In this document: positions 8,589 through 18,017 of the stretch, one piece after another
Numbering within the stretch: position 1 is the stretch's first letter
Layout: each line of letters begins with the position of its first letter
Source: an uncultured Mycoplasma sp.
Lineage (GTDB): Bacteria; Bacillota_I; Bacilli_A; RF39; UBA660
Assembly: GCA_946500895.1 (NCBI GenBank)
Contig: CAMMXG010000006.1
Coordinates: 1-57,394 of the forward strand
Length of the DNA: 57,394 bases
Direction: 5' to 3'
Program-made: the position numbers and the translations under genes
Notes under the pieces: generated by a model
What the model was told of the DNA's origin: nothing
The model's input: only the letters and a program-made list of their open reading frames with translations
Database searches by the model: none

Positions 8589-9676
8589 GGATCAGCTACA
8601 TATGTAGTTCCCTCAAAGAAAGGAATATTTTCATCACACCACTCTTTGGTTGGTTCATTACCGGCGCCAAAACTTTCTGTTAAATCAATTATTAATAATC
8701 CATCATACCAAACTGATGTGGTGGCATTTCCATTGTTATAATCAAGACGCATTTGATATGGTCCAGTTGTAAAAGAAGAACGATTGTTTACAGCGGACAC
8801 AATATTCCATGAACTCGCACTTCCAATTGATTGTCCTTCTGTAAAAGCTGGTTCGGCAATTGGCCAATAAATTCCTGCACTTCCACTGGCTCCTTCATGA
8901 TAAACTTCATATCTTGTATAATATATATGAGTTGCGTCTAGAGATATTGGGGTTGAATTAGTTGCTAATATTTCTGGTGAATTACTAGTTCCTGTTAATC
9001 TAATCGCTGTTGTTCCATATTTTACATGAGTTGTATCAATTGTTCCACCACTCCATATATTACTATTTGTAAAACTTGGATCGGTTACTAGATTAGTTAG
9101 CTCGATTTGGGCATCCATTGGGGTATTATAAACAATTAGTTCGGCAGCAAAAGTTTGATTCATTACATCATTTCCAGCATTTTCATCAATCCATAAGTGT
9201 AAATTATAAGTTCTAGAAGTATCAATATTGGGTAAAATGCCAGTTTCTATTACATAAGAAGCTTTTACATTATCTCCAGATACACCTGCAGGTAACGTAG
9301 TTTCATTTAAACTTGTCAATCTAGTAGTGGTTTCTCCATCTAAAGAAAAATTGATATATGATAATAATGTATCCGATGTTGATGAGAGAACATTTAGGAT
9401 TACTTGATATCCGCTTCCTATTGCACAATCATTATTTGATATAGTAAATGTATACGGAGTTATCGTTCTAAACGCAGTAGTACTGCTCATAGGATAACTG
9501 GTTATATTAATTGAATTTGCATCTTCAAAACTTATATTATAGCAACTTGTAGATAATGTATTAGTACCTTCTTGGGTATCAGCATATGATAAATAGGCAT
9601 ATGTAATGCTAATTGTTGCAATAACGACTATTACTATGGAAGATATAAGCAATGCAATATATTTTTTGTTGTTCAA
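8582..9676 (-). CDS. SipW-type exported surface protein with C-terminal ligand-binding-like domain
   Basis: About 364 residues from the TTG at 9676, which lies behind GGTGATAAAA; a longer reading from 9706 has no ribosome site. The N-terminal helix ends in ITYAYLSYADTQEG, typical of TasA/CalY-like proteins processed by a SipW-type signal peptidase. Next comes a beta-rich domain with two cysteines. The C-terminal half (about 200-364) resembles a jelly-roll carbohydrate-binding domain and ends in a segment (FGAGNEPTKEWCDENIPFF) reminiscent of phage tail and adhesin modules. Substrate is unknown. The N-terminal half is paralogous to the gene at 9767. Confidence 0.65.
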   Translation of the reverse strand: MNNKKYIALLISSIVIVVIATISITYAYLSYADTQEGTNTLSTSCYNISFEDANSINITSYPMSSTTAFRTITPYTFTISNNDCAIGSGYQVILNVLSSTSDTLLSYINFSLDGETTTRLTSLNETTLPAGVSGDNVKASYVIETGILPNIDTSRTYNLHLWIDENAGNDVMNQTFAAELIVYNTPMDAQIELTNLVTDPSFTNSNIWSGGTIDTTHVKYGTTAIRLTGTSNSPEILATNSTPISLDATHIYYTRYEVYHEGASGSAGIYWPIAEPAFTEGQSIGSASSWNIVSAVNNRSSFTTGPYQMRLDYNNGNATTSVWYDGLLIIDLTESFGAGNEPTKEWCDENIPFFEGTTYVADPS

Positions 9677-9742
9677 TTTTATCACCACTATCTCACTATA
9701 ATACATTATATAGTATTTTTTGTATTCTCACAAGTATTAATT

Positions 9743-9766
9743 AAAAAAACTTCCAAAAAAGGAAGC
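9743..9766 (-). terminator. Terminator of the gene at 9767
   Basis: Minus-strand stem CTTCC/GGAAG with a T6 loop, followed by TTTTTTT. Confidence 0.8.
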
Positions 9767-10372
9767 TTACATATAACTATATACTAACACTCTGCCATTA
9801 AATGTTTGATTCATTACATCATTTCCAGCACTTTCATCGATCCATAAATATAAATTATAAGTAATTGATTCGCCTGGAGCTAAAGATCCACTTGCTAGAT
9901 TATAGCTACTATCTAGATCATAAGTAGTTTTAATTGAATCTCCAAAAGTATATGGAGTTGCACTTCCAAGTAATCCACTTGTTCCGTCAATTACTGATGG
10001 GCTAGTTTCATTTAACTTATATCTTAATAAAGATAATGGTAAAGTAGAAGCATTACTTGTTAATGTATTTAGAGTTACAATGTAATTAACTGGGTTACTA
10101 GCATTTTCACTTGTACAAGTATTCGTAATTGTAAATTCATATGGCTGTAATCTTGTTAAGGCATCTGATTCGCTCATTGGATATGTCGCAGATAAATTAA
10201 TGGAGCCATTGCTACCCTCTGTATATGAAACATCAAAGCAAGCAGTTGAAAATTCATTTGGATCAGCTTGGGTACTTGCTATAGAATAATAAGAATAACT
10301 TGTTCCAATTGTAATGGTAACTAAAATCATAATTGTAAGTATTCCTAGAGTTACTTTATAACCACTTCTCAT
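9767..10372 (-). CDS. SipW-type exported surface protein, short paralog
   Basis: 201 residues. The N-terminal signal anchor is about 5-30 and ends with SYSYYSIASTQADPNEFST, the SipW-dependent pattern. The rest is a TasA-like beta domain with two cysteines. The C-terminal strand LYLWIDESAGNDVMNQTF is almost identical to one in the neighbour at 8582, so the pair arose by duplication. ATG follows AGGTGATAAT. Each gene has its own terminator. Such proteins build matrix fibres in Bacillus, but that role here is only inferred. Confidence 0.65.
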   Translation of the reverse strand: MRSGYKVTLGILTIMILVTITIGTSYSYYSIASTQADPNEFSTACFDVSYTEGSNGSINLSATYPMSESDALTRLQPYEFTITNTCTSENASNPVNYIVTLNTLTSNASTLPLSLLRYKLNETSPSVIDGTSGLLGSATPYTFGDSIKTTYDLDSSYNLASGSLAPGESITYNLYLWIDESAGNDVMNQTFNGRVLVYSYM

Positions 10373-10436
10373 ATTATCACCTATTTTACTATTTATAATT
10401 ATAAGATATTTTTATCATTCTCACAAGTACTTTTGA

Positions 10437-11852
10437 TTAATTTTCTATAAAAATTTCTTTTTTACCATCTAAACTGAAACTTTTAGCATCTGTAATGTGG
10501 ACTTTAATTAATTTGCCGATGTCTTCTTTGGCACCATCTATGTTAACTAATTTCATTGTTTTAGTATAGCCATATACTTTATTTTCTCCTTTTTCACTTG
10601 GACCTAATACTAATACTTCTTCGATTTTTCCTATATAATTTCTATTATGCTCTAAACTATAATAATTTATTAATTCATTTAATTCATGTAATCTGCTTTC
10701 CTTTGCTTCAAGTGGAATAGAGTCCTTTATTTTAGCTGCTGGGGTTCCTTCTCTTGGAGAATAGATAAATGTAAAAGCACCGTCAAATTTACATTTATTT
10801 ACCACATCTAATGTTTCTTTAAAATCTTCATCTGTTTCATTTGGGAAACCAACAATAATATCAGTAGTAATACTTACTCCGGGAATTTTTTCTTTAATTT
10901 TATTATATAAAGTAATATATTCTTCTTTCGTATAACGTCTTCCCATTAGTTTTAAAATTTTAGAACTTCCACTTTGAAGTGGTAAGTGAATGTACGGCAT
11001 GATGTTTTCGTACTTAGCAATGACATTAATCATTTCATCGGTAAAATCCCATGGGTGGCTAGTTACAAAGCGAATTCTTGGTATACCAGTTTTAGCAACA
11101 TTTTCTAGGAGTGTTGCAAAATCATATTCTTCTTCTAAGTCTTTACCATAAGCATTAACATTTTGGCCTAGAAGTGTAATCTCTAAATACCCTTTTTTCT
11201 TTAAATCTTCTACTTCACTCAAAATATCTTCCATCTTACGACTTCTTTGTTTTCCTCTTGTAAATGGTACAATACAGTAAGTGCAGAATTTATCACAGCC
11301 ATACATAATATTTACCCAAGCAGTAATTTTAGAGTCCCTAACATAATCCATATGCTCATATACATTTCCTTCAATTGAATATACTTCAATTTGTTGTTTT
11401 TTATTTTCTTCTAAAATCATTTGGCCTAAATCATTAATATTATGGGTTCCGAAGACAATGTTTACAAATGGATATTTTTCCTTTAGGAGATTTGCTACAC
11501 TACTTTCTTGAGGCATACAACCACCAATACATATGATTAAATCAGGATTCTCTTTTTTTAGATGTTTACATCTTCCTAAGAAACCAAAGACTTTGTCATG
11601 AGCATTTTCTCTGATCGCACAGGTATTTAATACAATGATATCTGACTTTTCTAAATCAGTAGTTTCTCTAAACCCAAGATTTTCTAAAATACCTTTTATT
11701 TCTTCTGAGTCATGAACATTCATTTGACACCCATAAGTTCTTATAAAATATTTTTTGTTTTTAAATTTGTCACTTTTAATATTATTTGCATCTAAAAACT
11801 CTACTTTTTTATTTGTTCTTAAACGTGCTTGTTTCATATCTGGTAAATTCAT
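10437..11852 (-). CDS. miaB: tRNA-2-methylthio-N6-dimethylallyladenosine synthase
   Basis: A radical SAM methylthiotransferase that converts i6A37 to ms2i6A37 in tRNA. About 471 residues in the usual three-part layout. The N-terminal UPF0004 domain has cysteines in TYGCQMNVHDSE, NTCAIRENA and GGCMPQ. The radical SAM core has CMYGCDKFCTYCIVPFTRG, and a TRAM domain lies at the C-terminus. The ATG at 11852 is preferred because AAAGGG lies 9 bases upstream; three codons earlier would leave no spacing. A small palindrome (TCCCTAAAGGGA) covers this ribosome site. Confidence 0.96.
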   Translation of the reverse strand: MNLPDMKQARLRTNKKVEFLDANNIKSDKFKNKKYFIRTYGCQMNVHDSEEIKGILENLGFRETTDLEKSDIIVLNTCAIRENAHDKVFGFLGRCKHLKKENPDLIICIGGCMPQESSVANLLKEKYPFVNIVFGTHNINDLGQMILEENKKQQIEVYSIEGNVYEHMDYVRDSKITAWVNIMYGCDKFCTYCIVPFTRGKQRSRKMEDILSEVEDLKKKGYLEITLLGQNVNAYGKDLEEEYDFATLLENVAKTGIPRIRFVTSHPWDFTDEMINVIAKYENIMPYIHLPLQSGSSKILKLMGRRYTKEEYITLYNKIKEKIPGVSITTDIIVGFPNETDEDFKETLDVVNKCKFDGAFTFIYSPREGTPAAKIKDSIPLEAKESRLHELNELINYYSLEHNRNYIGKIEEVLVLGPSEKGENKVYGYTKTMKLVNIDGAKEDIGKLIKVHITDAKSFSLDGKKEIFIEN

Positions 11853-11888
11853 TATAATCATCCCTTTAGGGACTATTATATCAGATTT

Positions 11889-12533
11889 CTAAACCTTATG
11901 GTATGATAATTTAATAATATGATAAAGTTTTAATATATCTTTATCAATTTTTTTATTTAAATCATTAATAATATGTTCATAAATATAATCTATGTCACCT
12001 ATATTTTCCTTTTTATATTCATAATATAAGTATTTTAATTTGTCTATTTCCTTGTTATTGTATAAATTATTTATTTCTAACAAAATCAGTTTTTTTGCTT
12101 CTCTTTCCTGTCTTAAAGTTTGTGTTTCTTCTATTTTTTTTAGTATTTCATAATTCAAATTTGTTTCTTTCATGCCATATATTACTTCTAATACATTTAG
12201 ATCATCATCTATTAGCAAGTTGCTTCTACTGATACTTATGCCTTCCCCATTAAATTCTAAAGCAATTACATTTTTGGTATCAGTAAAAAGACATGCATAT
12301 TCTATTTTTTTAAAGTTTTTTTTATCACTTACCAAAGTTTTTCCTTCTATCATCTCTAAAAACGATTCTTCTACTTTGATATCATTGCAAATTAAATCTA
12401 GTAAGAATTTATGTTTCACTTTAACTAAAGGGATTTTTTTTATTAATTCTAGATAATCGTAATCGTTCCATTCATAAAATTCATAAGCTTCTCCTTCATT
12501 CCAGTTTAAAATGATGTCGTAGTAATAATTCAT
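11889..12533 (-). CDS. DUF3603-like hypothetical protein
   Basis: 214 residues, acidic and soluble, with no membrane segment. The start (YYYDIILNWNEGEAYEFYEWNDYD, then LELIKKIPLVKV) resembles the W-x-EGE...EW...D..E.L...PLLKV opening of DUF3603 proteins of Bacillus. The last 70 residues are predicted helical. Function is unknown. It overlaps the end of the small membrane protein gene at 12496 by 38 bases, so the two are coupled. Confidence 0.5.
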   Translation of the reverse strand: MNYYYDIILNWNEGEAYEFYEWNDYDYLELIKKIPLVKVKHKFLLDLICNDIKVEESFLEMIEGKTLVSDKKNFKKIEYACLFTDTKNVIALEFNGEGISISRSNLLIDDDLNVLEVIYGMKETNLNYEILKKIEETQTLRQEREAKKLILLEINNLYNNKEIDKLKYLYYEYKKENIGDIDYIYEHIINDLNKKIDKDILKLYHIIKLSYHKV

Positions 12534-12741
12534 TTTTAATCCACCTTTCTAGTGATAATGCAATGCAAATTATTCCTATTAAAATTAACCAAACTTCTAC
12601 TTTCCTACTTATAAATTTAACAAAATCAAAGAAACTATACCCTATTGTTAATAAATTTAGATAAATTATTAAAAAAAATAGTCCTATACTTGTCAAAATG
12701 ACGCCTAATATGTAAAGTAATAAACGAAACACGACACTCAC
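12496..12741 (-). CDS. Small two-helix membrane protein
   Basis: 81 residues with two hydrophobic helices (about 4-31 and 48-66) and a basic C-terminal tail. No family recognised. GGGTGAGTGTCGTG-type sequence precedes the start. The overlap with the gene at 11889 suggests a two-gene operon driven from the intergenic space shared with uppP. Confidence 0.5.
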   Translation of the reverse strand: MSVVFRLLLYILGVILTSIGLFFLIIYLNLLTIGYSFFDFVKFISRKVEVWLILIGIICIALSLERWIKNELLLRHHFKLE

Positions 12742-12799
12742 CCTTATAATTTTATTTCTTAAATTAAAAAAATATTATATAATTAAGTAGGTGAAGAAA

Positions 12800-13612
12800 A
12801 TGGATTATTTAATTTATATTATTTTAGGTATTATTCAAGGATTTACAGAACCTATACCAGTATCATCAAGTGGACATATTTTTCTTTTTAAAAATATTTT
12901 TAATAATGATATGTTTAATGATTTAAATTTTGAGATAGTAGCTAATTTTGGATCTTTCCTTGCTATTTTATTCATTTTTAGAAAAGAAGTGTGGGATTTA
13001 GTAACCGCTTTCTTCTCTTATATTTTTAAGAAAGAAACGAGAGAAAAAAATAAAAAGAAATTTAAATATTGTCTATTTATTATCGTATCTACTATTCCAA
13101 TTGGTATTGCTGGATTACTTCTTAAAGATTTTATTGAAGAAAAACTACAAAATATTATGTTTTTAGGAGTTGCTTTCTTATTTACGGCCCTTATGTTACT
13201 TCTTGTTAAAAATAAAAATGGTAAAAAAGAAGATTACGATATAACTCTTAAAGATGCTTTAATTATTGGAATATTCCAAATAATAGCATTATTCCCAGGT
13301 ATTAGTCGTAGTGGTACTACTTTAGTACTTTGTTTACTAGTAGGTATGAGTAGAAGTACAGCATTAAAATATACTTTTATTTTATATTTCCCTATTAGTG
13401 TTGGAACAATGATACTTGGTGTAAAAGATATTATAGATGCTGGAAACTTGAGTACTATTGCTCTTCCTTACTTTTTAGGTATGGTGGCTGCGGGAATTGT
13501 AACCTATTTCTCATATCGTTGGTTAAGTGAAATAGTTAAACGTGGTAACTTGTGGAAATTTAGTATTTATTGCGTATGTTTAGCAATATTTATCTTTATT
13601 TATTTTAGGTAG
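12800..13612 (+). CDS. uppP: Undecaprenyl-diphosphatase
   Basis: A membrane phosphatase that recycles the C55-PP lipid carrier for cell-wall synthesis (BacA/UppP family). It has 270 residues from the ATG at 12800, which lies behind TAGGTGAAG; an in-frame GTG at 12791 falls inside that site. The two signature loops are GFTEPIPVSSSGH near 15-27 and FPGISRSGTT near 165. About eight membrane segments. The first signature has P where most members have F or W, a mild deviation. Confidence 0.93.
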   Translation: MDYLIYIILGIIQGFTEPIPVSSSGHIFLFKNIFNNDMFNDLNFEIVANFGSFLAILFIFRKEVWDLVTAFFSYIFKKETREKNKKKFKYCLFIIVSTIPIGIAGLLLKDFIEEKLQNIMFLGVAFLFTALMLLLVKNKNGKKEDYDITLKDALIIGIFQIIALFPGISRSGTTLVLCLLVGMSRSTALKYTFILYFPISVGTMILGVKDIIDAGNLSTIALPYFLGMVAAGIVTYFSYRWLSEIVKRGNLWKFSIYCVCLAIFIFIYFR

Positions 13613-13634
13613 CCTCAAATTTGAGGCTTTTTTC
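13611..13634 (+). terminator. Terminator of uppP
   Basis: GCCTCAAATTTGAGGC hairpin followed by TTTTTT. Confidence 0.9.
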
Positions 13635-13638
13635 TTGC

Positions 13639-13661
13639 AAAAAAAAATTCCTTTCGGAATT
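13639..13661 (-). terminator. Terminator of the HD-domain gene
   Basis: Minus-strand AATTCC-GAAA-GGAATT hairpin with a GNRA-type loop, then seven T residues. It overlaps the stop codon. Confidence 0.85.
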
Positions 13662-14205
13662 AATTTTTAAATAATATAATATTAAATACTAATAGAACTG
13701 CAACATTAAAAGCATAGCTAAATTGGAATCTTTCACATTCAACTAGAGATACTAGTAAGTCAGATAAACAAATAATCCATCCCTCTTTACTTTTTGGTTT
13801 AAATTCTTTCACACTTGCTTTTTCATGACGATTTACAAATGGAAAGATTTTTTTTATTAATACATGATGAAACATATGGGTTTTAATTGCTTCTGCTTCT
13901 AAATCTGTTACAGCAAAATATTTTTTAGCATTGTTAGATGCAGTAACAGGATGTCTAAGGTAAGAATTTTCAGGGCTTTCTTTACGTGTACCAAAAAAGA
14001 AATCATGTAGAAGTCCCGCTCTTGATACACTTCTTAAATCAGCCTTAAAAAATTTCCCTAATTTATAACTTAATTTAGCAACTCTTAAGGAATGTTCATA
14101 TTTGCTTGTTCCATGATGTAAATCCTTTTTGGTTTCTAAAAAATGTTCATCTTCTAATATATCACACACAAACTCTTCAAACTCGCATTTTGATCGTTTT
14201 GTCAT
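13660..14205 (-). CDS. HD-domain phosphohydrolase-like protein
   Basis: 181 residues with the order of metal ligands expected for an HD hydrolase: KYEHSLRVA near 36-44, GLLHDFFFG near 64-72, a helix with KTHMFHH near 108-114 and LSDLLVS near 147-153. Similar small HD proteins in Bacilli and Clostridia are annotated as phosphohydrolases of unknown substrate. The C-terminal helix is hydrophobic. It is a single gene with GGAGTTGAAG before the ATG. Confidence 0.75.
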   Translation of the reverse strand: MTKRSKCEFEEFVCDILEDEHFLETKKDLHHGTSKYEHSLRVAKLSYKLGKFFKADLRSVSRAGLLHDFFFGTRKESPENSYLRHPVTASNNAKKYFAVTDLEAEAIKTHMFHHVLIKKIFPFVNRHEKASVKEFKPKSKEGWIICLSDLLVSLVECERFQFSYAFNVAVLLVFNIILFKN

Positions 14206-14310
14206 TTCTTCAACTCCTACTTTTATTTTGCGACTATTAACATTATAGTAAATTATACTCTTTTTGTAAAGGATAAATGCTTATTTTTTTACTATAAAAC
14301 TTTTCGCAAA

Positions 14311-14341
14311 TTTAAAAATAAGTCCATATAGGGCTTATTTT
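14311..14341 (-). terminator. Second hairpin downstream of clpB
   Basis: A 10-bp inverted repeat, AAATAAGTCC/GGGCTTATTT, with T-rich flanks on both strands. It is placed behind the clpB terminator. Confidence 0.5.
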
Positions 14342-14408
14342 TACGTTACTTACAACCCCCTAATTGCTTATAACTGTAATAATTATAGCATATTTTATGG
14401 TAAATGTC

Positions 14409-14434
14409 AAAAAAAGCCGGGAGCTAGTCCCAAC
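14409..14434 (-). terminator. Terminator of clpB
   Basis: Minus-strand stem GTTGGGA/TCCCGGC (with G-T pairs), followed by seven T residues, five bases after the clpB stop. Confidence 0.8.
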
Positions 14435-14438
14435 TTCT

Positions 14439-16541
14439 TTATTTTAAAATGAGTTTATCATCTTTTACATCAACTGTAATTGTGTCATTGTATTTAATTT
14501 CATCTCTTATTATTTTATCAGCAAGTAACGTTTCAATATTGTGGGTAACATATCTTTTGATTGGCCTTGCACCATATGCTTCTTCATATGAGTGTTCAAT
14601 AATAAAATCTTTGGCTTTTTTCGTTAATTCTAGATGTAAGTTAATATTTTTTAATCTTGATTCCGTTTCAAAAATAATCTTATCAAGAATATTATAAACA
14701 ACATCTTTTCCTAAAGATTTAAATATGACAATCTCATCAATACGATTAATAAATTCTGGTCTAAATGTTCTTTTTAGAGCATCCATTACTTTTGATTCAC
14801 TGTTTTCTTCATTGTCTAAAATATACTCACTACCTAAGTTAGATGTCATAATGATAATCGTATTTTTAAAATCAACTAATTTACCAGTACTATCGGTAAT
14901 ACGACCATCATCAAGAATTTGCAACAAAATATTGAATACATCAGGATGAGCTTTTTCAATTTCATCAAATAAGACAATGCTATATGGATTACGTCTTACT
15001 GCTTCAGTAAGTTCGCCTCCTTCATCATAACCGACATATCCTGGAGGGGCTCCAAGAAGTCTAGATACATTAAAGGCTTCCATGTATTCAGAGCAGTCTA
15101 TTCTTACCATATGACGTTCATCATCAAATAGCTCATAAGCTAGAGCTTTCGCTAGTTCTGTTTTACCAACACCAGTTGGACCCATAAAGATGAATGAGCC
15201 AATGGGTCTATTTGGATCTTTAATACCACTTCTCGCCCTTATAATTGCATCACTAACCACTTTTACCGCTTCATCTTGACCAATTACCCTTTTCTTTAAG
15301 TTTGCTTCTAGGTTAAGTAGTTTTTCTTTTTCACCACTTACTAACTTTTGAATTGGAATATTGGTCCATTTGGCTACAATTGCTGCGATATCTTCTTCGG
15401 TAACTGTATCACTTAACATTTGCGAGTCAATTTTGCTTCTTAAGGTTTCTAGTTCAGTTTCAAGTTTTGGAATTTCACCATGGCGAAGACGGGCAGCCGT
15501 TTCTAAGTCATAATTGTTTTCAGCTGTTTCAAGTTTAAATTTAGCTTGGTCTAGTTCTTCTTTTTTCTTGTTGATATCATCATTTAAACTTTTCTCTTCT
15601 TCCCATTTTGAACGCATACCTGCTTCTTGTTCTTTTAGACTAGCAATTTCGGTATCTAGTTCTTCACGACGATTTTTTGATAATTCATCTTTTTCCTTTT
15701 TAATTGCTTCCCGTTCAATTTCTAGACTCATAATCTTACGAGTTAATGTGTCTAATTCTGTTGGAACTGAAGCCATTTGCATCTTTATTGTGGCACATGC
15801 TTCATCTACTAAGTCAATTGCTTTATCTGGTAAATATCGATCTGTAATGTAGCGATCACTTAGAGTTGCTGCACTAATTAGAGCACTATCTTTAATGTTT
15901 ACACTGTGGAATAATTCAAATTTTTCTTTTAAGCCACGTAAAATGGTAATGGTATCTTCCACATTTGGCTCATGTACTTGAATTTTTTGTAAACGTCTTT
16001 CTAGAGCGCCATCTTTTTCAATATATTTACGATACTCATTTAGGGTCGTTGCCCCAATTAATCTTATTTCACCACGAGCAAGCATTGGTTTTAACATGTT
16101 GCCAGCATCCATGGCACCTTCGGCACCGGCACCAACAATCATGTGTATTTCATCTATAAATAATATGATATCCCCATTAGAATCACTAATTTCTTTTAGA
16201 ACTTTTTTAAGACGTTCCTCGAATTCACCACGATATTTAGCACCTGCAATTAAAGCACCTAAATCAAGTGACCAAATCCTTTTACCTTTTAAGGTACTTG
16301 GTACATCACCTTTTACAATACGTATGGCAAGTCCTTCTACAATAGCAGTTTTACCTACACCAGGTTCACCAATTAAAACGGGATTATTTTTTGTTTTTCT
16401 TGATAAAATACGAATAATACTACGTATTTCTTCATCCCTACCAATAACTGGATCAACCTTATTAAGTCTCACTGCTTCTGTTATATCACGTCCATATTTT
16501 TCTAAAACATTTTCGTTTTCTTCCTGCATATTTGGATACAT
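14439..16541 (-). CDS. clpB: Chaperone disaggregase ClpB, N-domain-less form
   Basis: A hexameric AAA+ machine that threads aggregated proteins together with DnaK. It has 700 residues rather than about 860: the N-terminal double Clp-N domain is missing and the protein starts just before the first AAA+ module. Visible motifs are Walker A GEPGVGKT near 58-65, the coiled-coil middle domain (about 265-375), the ClpB linker [17 protein letters not shown], and the second Walker A GPTGVGKT near 450. The ATG follows GAAGGTG, and CIRCE upstream shows heat-shock control. No upstream in-frame extension is possible because promoter and operator lie within 75 bases. Confidence 0.95.
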   Translation of the reverse strand: MYPNMQEENENVLEKYGRDITEAVRLNKVDPVIGRDEEIRSIIRILSRKTKNNPVLIGEPGVGKTAIVEGLAIRIVKGDVPSTLKGKRIWSLDLGALIAGAKYRGEFEERLKKVLKEISDSNGDIILFIDEIHMIVGAGAEGAMDAGNMLKPMLARGEIRLIGATTLNEYRKYIEKDGALERRLQKIQVHEPNVEDTITILRGLKEKFELFHSVNIKDSALISAATLSDRYITDRYLPDKAIDLVDEACATIKMQMASVPTELDTLTRKIMSLEIEREAIKKEKDELSKNRREELDTEIASLKEQEAGMRSKWEEEKSLNDDINKKKEELDQAKFKLETAENNYDLETAARLRHGEIPKLETELETLRSKIDSQMLSDTVTEEDIAAIVAKWTNIPIQKLVSGEKEKLLNLEANLKKRVIGQDEAVKVVSDAIIRARSGIKDPNRPIGSFIFMGPTGVGKTELAKALAYELFDDERHMVRIDCSEYMEAFNVSRLLGAPPGYVGYDEGGELTEAVRRNPYSIVLFDEIEKAHPDVFNILLQILDDGRITDSTGKLVDFKNTIIIMTSNLGSEYILDNEENSESKVMDALKRTFRPEFINRIDEIVIFKSLGKDVVYNILDKIIFETESRLKNINLHLELTKKAKDFIIEHSYEEAYGARPIKRYVTHNIETLLADKIIRDEIKYNDTITVDVKDDKLILK

Positions 16542-16570
16542 ATTAACACCTTCTTTCTATTACAATGTAT

Positions 16571-16599
16571 GTTATATCATAAAAGTTAGCACTTGTCAA
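16571..16599 (-). promoter_or_regulatory. Promoter of clpB
   Basis: Minus strand TTGACA (16594-16599), 17-base spacer, TATAAC (16571-16576). The -35 box lies inside the CIRCE spacer. Confidence 0.85.
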
Positions 16600-16612
16600 G
16601 TATAAGTGCTAA
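16586..16612. promoter_or_regulatory. CIRCE operator (HrcA binding site)
   Basis: TTAGCACTT, nine bases, AAGTGCTAA: a perfect 9-9-9 CIRCE. It overlaps the clpB -35 region, so HrcA binding would block transcription until heat shock. Confidence 0.95.
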
Positions 16613-16652
16613 CTTTGGTAAATATATAAAATTTCTATAAAAATTAAGTATT

Positions 16653-16681
16653 TAAAAAGCTTTCGTAAAAATCGAAAGCTT
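16653..16681 (-). terminator. Terminator of deoD
   Basis: Minus-strand AAGCTTTCG/CGAAAGCTT stem followed by a short T run. Confidence 0.8.
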
Positions 16682-17405
16682 ATTTTATAATGGATTCTAA
16701 TCCTAATTTTATCATATCATTTAGTTTGGTTTGTCTTTCTTCTGGTGTTAAAACAGTTTTAGAGAATTTAGAGTCTGCTACAGTCATTAGTGTTGTTGCT
16801 TCTATATTCAGAGTATTCGCAACATGACACACACCAAATCCTTCCATTTCTTCACCTAGAATTTCATATTCACTTGGAATACGATTTAAAACTCTTTCAT
16901 AATCAATGTATGGTCCATATACATCCATGGTAGTCGTCATTCCGAAGTGCAAATCAACATTTAATTCTCTTGCTGTATCTAAAATTGTTTTATTTAAAGA
17001 AGCACTTGCATCTATGACATTTCCTACATAATTATTATAAGTGTAAGCAAAATTAGATTCTGAATAAATATTTTTCGTTAAGATGACATCCCCTACATCG
17101 CACTTTTCACTAACCGCGCCACATGTACCGATTCTAATAATCTTTTTAACACAGAAGAAATGAATTAGTTCAAATACATAAATACTGGCACTAGGCATGC
17201 CCATTCCATGAGCCATTACAGTTACTTTTTTTCCTTTATACTCGCCAGTATATCCTGACATATTACGTATGTTGGTAACTAATCTCGCGTTTTCTAGGAA
17301 ATTATCAGCTATATATTTAGCTCTTAAAGGATCTCCTGGCATTAATACTAATTCACTAATGTCTGCTCCTGCTTCAATATGAATTGGGTTTTCTCCAATA
17401 AACAT
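16680..17405 (-). CDS. deoD: Purine nucleoside phosphorylase, DeoD type
   Basis: Phosphorolyses purine (deoxy)nucleosides in salvage. About 241 residues of the hexameric NP-I family. Visible motifs are GDPLRAKYIAD, the GMGMPS phosphate-site loop, RIGTCGAV and the ribose-binding EEMEGFG. The catalytic aspartate is probably in VADSKFSK, where DeoD proteins usually read SDH. The ATG at 17405 lies behind AGGTGATGATA; an upstream GTG is also in frame. Single gene. Confidence 0.93.
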   Translation of the reverse strand: MFIGENPIHIEAGADISELVLMPGDPLRAKYIADNFLENARLVTNIRNMSGYTGEYKGKKVTVMAHGMGMPSASIYVFELIHFFCVKKIIRIGTCGAVSEKCDVGDVILTKNIYSESNFAYTYNNYVGNVIDASASLNKTILDTARELNVDLHFGMTTTMDVYGPYIDYERVLNRIPSEYEILGEEMEGFGVCHVANTLNIEATTLMTVADSKFSKTVLTPEERQTKLNDMIKLGLESIIK

Positions 17406-17460
17406 TATCATCACCTATTATAATATTACCATATTTTATAAAAACTATTAATAGGTAAAA

Positions 17461-17970
17461 TTAACTCTTGACACTTCTTTGTAATATTAATTTATCTTCT
17501 CTTAGAGAACTTCGATATTCCGGATTATTTAATTCTTCTAAATAACTACTAAAAAACTCCCCATTTCTTGTTGTTAATAATTGATAGAAATTATTTTTTA
17601 TATTATCACTTATTTGTAGTCTAGATATTAAATCCCATAATAGTTCTTTATCTTGTTCATAAATACTTAGAAAATCAATATTATATAAATAACTTAAATA
17701 AATTAAATAACTTCTTAATTTTAATTCATCTATTTCTCCTAATATTATTTTATCTTTTACGGGAACAATTAAATGCATCTCTTCTGTTAAAAGTAAATCT
17801 TCTAAATTAAGATTTGTTAGTGTTAAACACTCACGACTTAAATCTTTTATATCTTCATCTAATAAAAGAATATGTAATAGTTTTACTTTTGTCTTTAATA
17901 GTCTTTTTTCTTCAATAAATTTTTTTAAAGTTATTCCTTCTATCTCTTTTTTGTTTGTTATAACATGCAC
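17461..17970 (-). CDS. Hypothetical protein, enolase-linked
   Basis: 169 residues, Leu-rich and probably all helical, with no signal or membrane helix. No family recognised. It starts with GTG. Its ribosome site GAGAGG is the 3' arm of the hairpin that follows eno, so terminator formation and translation of this gene would compete. Confidence 0.55.
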   Translation of the reverse strand: MHVITNKKEIEGITLKKFIEEKRLLKTKVKLLHILLLDEDIKDLSRECLTLTNLNLEDLLLTEEMHLIVPVKDKIILGEIDELKLRSYLIYLSYLYNIDFLSIYEQDKELLWDLISRLQISDNIKNNFYQLLTTRNGEFFSSYLEELNNPEYRSSLREDKLILQRSVKS

Positions 17971-17971
17971 T

Positions 17972-18000
17972 AAAAAAACCTCTCTTTCTTATAAGAGAAG
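17972..18000 (-). terminator. Terminator of eno that contains the next gene's ribosome site
   Basis: Minus-strand stem CTTCTC/GAGAGG followed by TTTTTTT. The GTG start of the downstream gene comes directly after the T run. Confidence 0.65.
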
Positions 18001-18017
18001 TTTATGATAACTTTTGG

